In this document: positions 21,701 to 24,864 of the stretch, piece after piece
Layout of the letters: the number at the start of each line of letters is the position of its first letter
Position numbering within the stretch: the stretch's first letter is position 1
Assembly: GCA_004335635.1 (NCBI GenBank)
Contig: QAXH01003406.1
Location: 1-24,864 of the forward strand
Reading direction: 5' to 3'
DNA length: 24,864 nucleotides
Origin: Chloromonas sp. AAM2
Taxonomy: Eukaryota > Chlorophyta > Chlorophyceae > Chlamydomonadales > Chlamydomonadaceae
Notes under the pieces: generated by a model
Told to the model about the DNA's origin: nothing
Seen by the model: only the letters and a program-made list of their open reading frames with translations
Databases searched by the model: none
Position numbers and translations under genes: made by a program

Positions 21701-22506
21701 AGGCTGGATTAAACAGCGTCACACCAAATGAAATTCGTGGAAATGTTATCAACAACTGAGACGGTCATCACCTGTCCCTGGCCATGGCCAAGCAGCACAC
21801 GGAAGCCAACGTTATTATTCCTGCGCCCATCCCTACACAGTGCCAGACACTTCAACTGCTGCGTTGCAGCCACTGCTGAAGGCAATGCGATGCAAGGCAG
21901 GCTCGGGATTGGTAGATCCAGAAACAAGATTTGATGCCAGAGTTTGGCAGTTACTGCACCAGGGTCTTTTTCCCTCTAACCCAAGTGGTAAGAGACGGGT
22001 TCCTGTGTGGACAACAATCCGCAGCTGTGTCTTTATCGTACAGAAGGAGGAAACAAATACGATTATACTATCTCTAGTCCGTGCCTGCCTGTAACGTGCA
22101 GCTCTTTAACACATGCTCGTGGCACTTGTCAACTTCAATGACAGAGCATGTAGGACGCCATGCTGTCGGCATACAGCAGCGCCGAGCATGGCCATTGTTG
22201 ATCAGTACTTATTCCCAGACATTGCTGACGGCAGGCACCAGCGCTAAGCCAGGCAGTCGTTGGTAATTGCCATGAGGGCAAACGCCAAATACTCACCTGA
22301 AAGTTGTAATGTGCCCACGACGGAGCATCAAAGAAGACTGCCATGCATTTTGGCACGTTGGTCAAGGTCACAGGTGCATAGGAGCTCTGATTGACTGCGA
22401 AGACTTCACCCTCATAGGCCCCTCGTGCCAGGCGACCTGGAGGAACATTTTCCGCCATCGCCACTCCCAGCAGAGCCAATGTCAGAAGCGCGCATAGCAG
22501 GGCCAT
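7743..22506 (-). CDS. Gene 1: large polytopic membrane protein, STRA6-like (RBP receptor superfamily) candidate, about 32 exons
   Basis: The sequence shows about 32 exons that chain by splice phase into 4863 nt (1620 residues plus TGA). The ATG at 22506 is preceded by an in-frame TAG 15 nt upstream and opens a signal peptide (1-18). Then follow an ectodomain (19-420), hydrophobic segments near 422-446, 522-538, 559-570, 620-638, 644-660, 694-717, 724-743, 966-983, 1090-1112, 1341-1376, 1386-1405 and 1420-1457, and a basic tail (1488-1620). Resemblance to STRA6-type retinol transporters rests on GRSRF before a helix (518-522), DYPAFVAC (619-626) followed by an LYLGILAW helix (649-656), a double hydrophobic hairpin, and TN-x2-LG-x5-R...LDRTIL (1432-1464) near the end. 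Human STRA6 is about 670 residues, so this protein is more than twice as long. A surface small-molecule transporter or receptor is inference. Weak joints: the end of exon 6, the exon 14/15 junction, the ends of exons 15 and 16. Confidence 0.72.
10167..13298 (-). CDS. Gene 1 exons 22-28: linker helices, membrane segment and long cytosolic insert
   Basis: Exons: 13298-13187, 12950-12840, 12571-12510, 12199-12106, 11784-11661, 11188-10799, 10379-10167; phases agree throughout. Exons 22-24 (985-1078) read as an amphipathic region with little hydrophobic run except IQLVVTAVLSTANIN in exon 23. Exon 25 to early 26 holds a clear helix (WLEDYGG then VISTLGFSLGLVLGVFTLF) followed by the basic KAITKKHRLLLLSRR, a typical cytosolic end. 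Exon 27 (129 codons) is a Ser/Gly/Arg-rich low-complexity insert (for example SSPGNLGVSPMRLSPAG). Exon 28 starts with an acidic, casein-kinase-2-like stretch (LSDNESVHLSDTSDEEDAE) before the final membrane block begins. The insert is likely cytosolic and regulatory; that is inference. Confidence 0.75.
11524..11546. repeat. (GAAATT)n short repeat in gene 1 intron 26
   Basis: Almost four units of GAAATT in a row, within an intron. Confidence 0.8.
13604..13611 (-). CDS. Gene 1 exon 21: 8-nt microexon
   Basis: The 8 nt TACCTCAA sit between a CCCTGCAG acceptor and a GTGAGTGTGG donor. They turn the phase-0 end of exon 20 into the phase-2 entry that exon 22 requires. The encoded YLK (982-984) completes the helix begun in exon 20. 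Without the microexon, exons 20 and 22 do not join in frame. Confidence 0.6.
13818..15832 (-). CDS. Gene 1 exons 17-20: membrane hairpin, charged cytosolic loop, next helix
   Basis: Exons: 15832-15645, 15246-15012, 14635-14341, 13998-13818; phases agree at all joins. Exon 17 encodes a very hydrophobic hairpin (694-743) starting after RLLSPWWIQKTM. Exon 18 begins with a Glu/Arg-rich stretch and carries an amphipathic FVFWDRLWKPTVAELR segment. Exon 19 (824-920) is extremely charged, with KRSANKMAKKAAKERKNK, then HWWRDDRNDS, then IKEDKEEEEL, so it is most likely a cytosolic helical loop. Exon 20 has a short GTIERMPDIDFRG stretch and ends in a helix (966-981). A charged loop of more than 200 residues between helices is much longer than I expect in vertebrate STRA6. 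Confidence 0.75.
16016..16039. repeat. (GCTGAT)n short repeat in gene 1 intron 16
   Basis: About four units of GCTGAT in a row, within the intron between exons 16 and 17. Confidence 0.75.
16214..18928 (-). CDS. Gene 1 exons 9-16: first membrane half
   Basis: Exons: 18928-18808, 18521-18431, 18042-17902, 17528-17487, 17347-17249, 17070-16963, 16905-16798, 16328-16214. Exon 9 carries the first helix after the ectodomain (about 422-446). Exon 10 and the start of exon 11 are a basic loop (LLKKKPDTRRRHQLR), which fits a cytosolic face. Helices follow in exon 12 (14 codons), exon 13, exon 15 (DYPAFVAC...) and exon 16 (ISGVSLYLGILAW). Exon 12 is only 42 nt. Exons 14 and 15 are separated by a possible 57-nt intron containing an in-frame TGA. 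The exon 15 donor (GTTTTG after 16798) is chosen for phase and is uncertain. Exon 16 could end at 16193 instead, through a GTGGGC donor in the same phase, adding six residues. The DYPAFVAC and LYLxxxAW helices are the strongest STRA6-like part of this half. Confidence 0.65.
16906..16962 (-). other. Possible 57-nt intron with in-frame TGA (gene 1, exon 14/15)
   Basis: Exon 14 ends KLVRYFQ. The next codons in the same frame are GTG GGT TGA (TGA at 16956-16954), after which the frame stays open and runs into HLRRLCLLRG and the DYPAFVAC helix. A GTGGGT donor and a CCAAG acceptor would remove exactly 57 nt and preserve phase 0. The intron would be much shorter than the others here and the acceptor lacks a good pyrimidine tract. 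A nonsense mutation, a sequence error or UGA recoding cannot be excluded. Confidence 0.4.
18968..19123. mobile_element. 156-bp foldback element in gene 1 intron 8 (repeat copies B and C)
   Basis: The left end 18968-18997 (ACAAAAAGCA then GTTTGCCAGTTCTGGGACA) is matched in inverted orientation at 19091-19123, with one 3-nt indel as the main difference. The interior is short, has its own imperfect inverted segments (AACCAGTG against CACTGGTT), and cannot code for a transposase. This is a miniature inverted-repeat element by structure; flanking target duplications are not clear. Confidence 0.6.
19315..22506 (-). CDS. Gene 1 exons 1-8: signal peptide and ectodomain
   Basis: Exons on the minus strand: 22506-22297, 21858-21772 (the acceptor could instead leave 21855), 21563-21407, 20943-20640, 20173-19993, 19855-19796, 19653-19518, 19398-19315. 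Residues 1-18 are a signal peptide ending AMA. The rest looks extracellular: Cys residues at 54, 74, 78, 114, 189, 247, 328, 346, 370 and 385, and N-glycosylation sequons at N39, N216, N240 and N400. Residues 183-213 form an Ala/Glu/Gln-rich helix. Residues 257-266 are nearly all proline, followed by RRRGRARK (268-275). Phases agree at each junction except exon 6 to 7, where a weak GTGACA donor at 19795 is needed; the better-looking GTATTT donor at 19776 breaks the frame. I recognise no known domain in this part. Confidence 0.68.
19687..19708 (+). repeat. Intronic repeat copy D (TTTGCCAGTTCTGGGACA family)
   Basis: The same core followed by ATT, as in copy A, inside gene 1 intron 6, about 33 nt upstream of the exon 7 acceptor on the minus strand. 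A weak inverted partner (GGTGGCAAACTTTTC) lies near 19736-19750. Confidence 0.65.
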
Positions 22507-23685
22507 TTGCCTCCAAGGCTACAGATCACGGACGAGTTGGGAGCATCTCAGACAGACGGAGAAACACCAACACCAAATCAATTGAAAACCAAGTGCATCT
22601 GGCCTAGCCAGTGCATCCAAGCAGAGATAACTTCGCAACGATGAAGAACGCGATCCACAATTCCCGGCAACATTGCAATATATGTGGCATGGCCAGCACC
22701 CCCATCGAACATGCCTCGAGCAACCCAGGCCTGCCCACGGCTGGCGGTAACGGCTTGACATTTTCCTTCAAAGTCAGGGTCCTCGTCGAGTCAAAGGTGC
22801 ACGCAATGCTCTAAGCTTCGTGTCAGCAGCAGGGCTACCCCCGGGTGCGCTCAGTAACCTGCGGAAGGAGCCCCTTATTCTGTTTAGGAGTCTATGAAAC
22901 TGCATGTAAAATGCAGATGCACTCACGATCATGGCACTTCGTGCTTTGGCTTGTGTTCTCTGCAGACGCCTCGGACGCGCGACACTGCCTGGCCTCCTGC
23001 AGCTTGAAGCAAACAGCAGGCAAGCTGGCACAGCCCAGCTTTTGCTTGAAGCAGCGAGGAAGAGGCAGGTCACCTCGTAAGGTCATCTTCCAACGTCATT
23101 GAAACACGTGGGTTGGTTGTCAGTATTCACGGCTTGGGATTTCTTTGGGCATTATCCCTTACTTTGTGCACTTCTCAGGTGCGCTGCCGTAGGCAACGGC
23201 CAATGCCACACAAGCCGCCAGTTTTAACACCGGGGTGGGTGGCAGGCTTGAACACACACACACACACACACACACACCTCGCTGATTTGTAGCGAATTAT
23301 TCTCAGATGATTGCTGATTGCGTGTCGCACTGTGAGCATCGGCGATTTGAGGCGCAGGCCGAATGCGCTTGGGTTGGTCAATGGGGAAAGGTAAGAGATC
23401 CCAGAGTCAAACTATCACCGCCACAGAGCTATGCAGTTTGTGCTGCGATGCTGTCGGCAGCCGTAGCCTACTTTCGGGCTCTGTCAGACTGGCAAACAGT
23501 CTTTTTTGTTCGTTGTTCCCGTTACATGCATGGAGGAAGCGGGAGAAAATGTTGGCGTCCTTGGAGAGGTGTTTTCCCCACCTGGGAAATGGTTGTTGAA
23601 GTTGTCCAGAGAGTTACTGCCATCAAAGGTCTAAGTTGGTGTCAAATACAATTTGCCAGGTATTGTCATCACAGTCAGTGATGTA
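22507..23685. promoter_or_regulatory. 5' UTR and presumed promoter region of gene 1
   Basis: The minus strand directly upstream of the ATG has an in-frame TAG at -15, so the coding start is firm. A TATATTG-like motif lies near 22676-22683, about 170 nt upstream. Open frames on both strands at 22774-23100 and a plus-strand frame at 23307-23681 with a GTAAGA donor after 23390 were examined; none makes a convincing gene, though a divergent plus-strand gene starting here cannot be excluded. Confidence 0.35.
23252..23277. repeat. (AC)13 microsatellite
   Basis: Thirteen uninterrupted AC units upstream of gene 1. Confidence 0.95.
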
Positions 23686-24015
23686 CAGTGACTGTCCCTT
23701 TATCCGACCAAATCCCATTACGCTATCCACGCGTCGATCGATCTTTGCGGCTCTTTGGCAAAACGGACTGCTCCATGATGCAAGCCTCTATCCCAAGTCA
23801 GCTTGCTCGTGCGGTGGCGACTTCTGTGCTTTTCAGAGGTCTCTAGTACTTATACCTGCAGTATGTAGAATTGCTGTGGACCCTTTATCCAACCAGTCAC
23901 CAAAGCCTCCCATTTGCGGACCTTTGAAGTCCCATTACAAACAAGGCTCTAGCCCTACCACCAACTCTGAACACTGATCAAATCTTGGGCCGGTCGGAAA
24001 TAGGGACTGTCACTG
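23686..24015. mobile_element. 330-bp non-autonomous TA-flanked TIR element
   Basis: The left end CAGTGACTGTCCCTTTATCC and the reverse complement of the right end CAGTGACAGTCCCTATTTCC continue into GACC on both sides: 24-bp terminal inverted repeats with 21 matches. Each end is bordered by TA (23684-23685 and 24016-24017), the target duplication of Tc1/mariner/pogo-type elements. A subterminal copy of CCCTTTATCC lies at 23881. No transposase fits in the interior, so this is a MITE by structure. Confidence 0.65.
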
Positions 24016-24017
24016 TA

Positions 24018-24552
24018 TAAAGAGAGATCAGTCGCAACTTGTTCTCTGCTTTGCGCATCCTTCCTGCTTGTCTCTTACATGTCACATACACCTTGCTTTT
24101 CTGGCTGGTGTGGACTGTGCAATGCTGCTCATAATTCGCCGGATTGTTCAGGGCCACTTCTGCCTCTAACTGATGCGGCTCCAGCCCGTGTCCTTCCCCT
24201 GGTTCCTGTTGCTGCTGCTGCTGTTTGGGTGCCAGAACCGGTGCCCTCCTTGCTATTATTGGAAGCACATGGCGTCGTCACCGTCGTCATTGCTATTATT
24301 ACTATTGAGACAGGGGGGCACGCATCTTCTGAGCACAGTTGTTGCGGGTCTGACCTTGTTGTGTGGGCACACCTGGCACCCATGGGCGTGATGAGTGCAT
24401 ATGTGATTCACACACACTTGCCTGGAGTACTGCCCCCTTGACTGATTCCAGAAACTAACCGAAGTGCATGAAAGCGAACGAGTGAGTGAACTCTCCTCAG
24501 ACATGAAGCACCGCAAATGGAATCACTCACATTGGTCACGTGGTCACATTGG
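24018..24552. other. Unassigned flank with low-complexity open frames
   Basis: Overlapping frames exist on both strands: a plus-strand frame at 24079-24441 rich in Leu/Val/Ala, and minus-strand frames with poly-Gln or Ala/Thr runs. They derive from GCTGCTGCTG and ATTATTATT tracts. No splice or start context selects one of them. Confidence 0.35.
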
Positions 24553-24864
24553 CGAGAGAGAGAAAGCGCTTGCTGCATCATGTTCGGACGAACCAGGCTG
24601 GAGACGTAATTTAGCGGACCGTGCGAGGATCATCCTCCTGACATTCGTTGGTGACCTACGTGGACACTCAGGTTAATCATGCCACCACCATTATTATTAC
24701 TATCTAGTCCGAGAGAGAGAAAGCGCTTGCTGCATCATGTTCAGACGAACCAGGCTGGAGACGTAATTTAGCGGACCGTGCGAGGATCATCCTCCTGACA
24801 TTTCGTTGGTGACCTACGTGGACACTCAGGTTAATCATGCCACCACCATTATTATTACTATCTA
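24553..24864. repeat. 157-bp tandem repeat, two copies, cut by the window edge
   Basis: Copy 1 is 24553-24709 and copy 2 starts at 24710 (CGAGAGAGAGAAAGCGCTTG in both). They differ by one substitution (CGGACG/CAGACG) and one inserted T (ACATTCG/ACATTTCG). Both end in CACCACCATTATTATTACTA. Copy 2 reaches the last base, so the array may continue. Confidence 0.9.

Noticed and set aside
23307..23681. 124-codon plus-strand open frame upstream of gene 1
   Set aside because: It crosses a good GTAAGA donor near its start and shows no domain; kept only as a possible divergent gene.
24079..24441. 120-codon plus-strand Leu/Val/Ala-rich frame
   Set aside because: Much of it is a translation of GCTGCTG and ATTATT tracts; no start context, splice signals or homology that I can see.
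1..24864. CRISPR arrays, rRNA genes, bacterial promoters or operons
   Set aside because: No regularly spaced repeats with unique spacers, no rRNA-like sequence, and dense spliceosomal introns show the DNA is eukaryotic.

Overview
The window looks like nuclear DNA of an intron-rich eukaryote, most likely a chlorophyte green alga of the Trebouxiophyceae type. This is inferred from style only: mixed base composition near 50% GC, very many short exons (often 60-200 nt) with GTGAGT-like donors and TGCAG acceptors, introns of roughly 100-700 nt, and many small repeats. No marker gene fixes the taxon. There is no sign of bacterial operons, rRNA, tRNA or CRISPR.

Two large genes lie head to tail on the minus strand. 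Gene 1 (22506 down to 7743) can be chained through about 32 exons whose splice phases nearly all fit. It gives one 4863-nt reading frame, about 1620 residues. The product has a signal peptide, an ectodomain of about 400 residues, and about 12-13 hydrophobic segments split by large charged cytosolic loops. The best family match by eye is STRA6-like (RBP receptor superfamily); this is a motif-level judgement without a database search.

Gene 2 (about 4525 down to 501, with probable extra 5' exons up to about 5318) encodes another polytopic membrane protein. It has a Cys-containing, acidic Ser/Asp-rich extracellular-looking N-terminal region, several hydrophobic segments and a long Ser/Thr/Asn-rich linker. 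I do not recognise its family. One of its introns appears to be of the rare GC-AG class. Both products look membrane-bound and partly extracellular, but nothing here shows that they work together.

The remaining sequence is 1-500 (downstream of gene 2), 5319-7742 (between the genes) and 22507-24864 (upstream of gene 1). It holds a 330-bp TA-flanked inverted-repeat element (23686-24015), an (AC)13 microsatellite, a 157-bp tandem repeat running off the right edge, and small tandem repeats. A short repeat family built on TTTGCCAGTTCTGGGACA occurs four times, each time inside an intron near a splice acceptor, and one pair forms a 156-bp foldback element.
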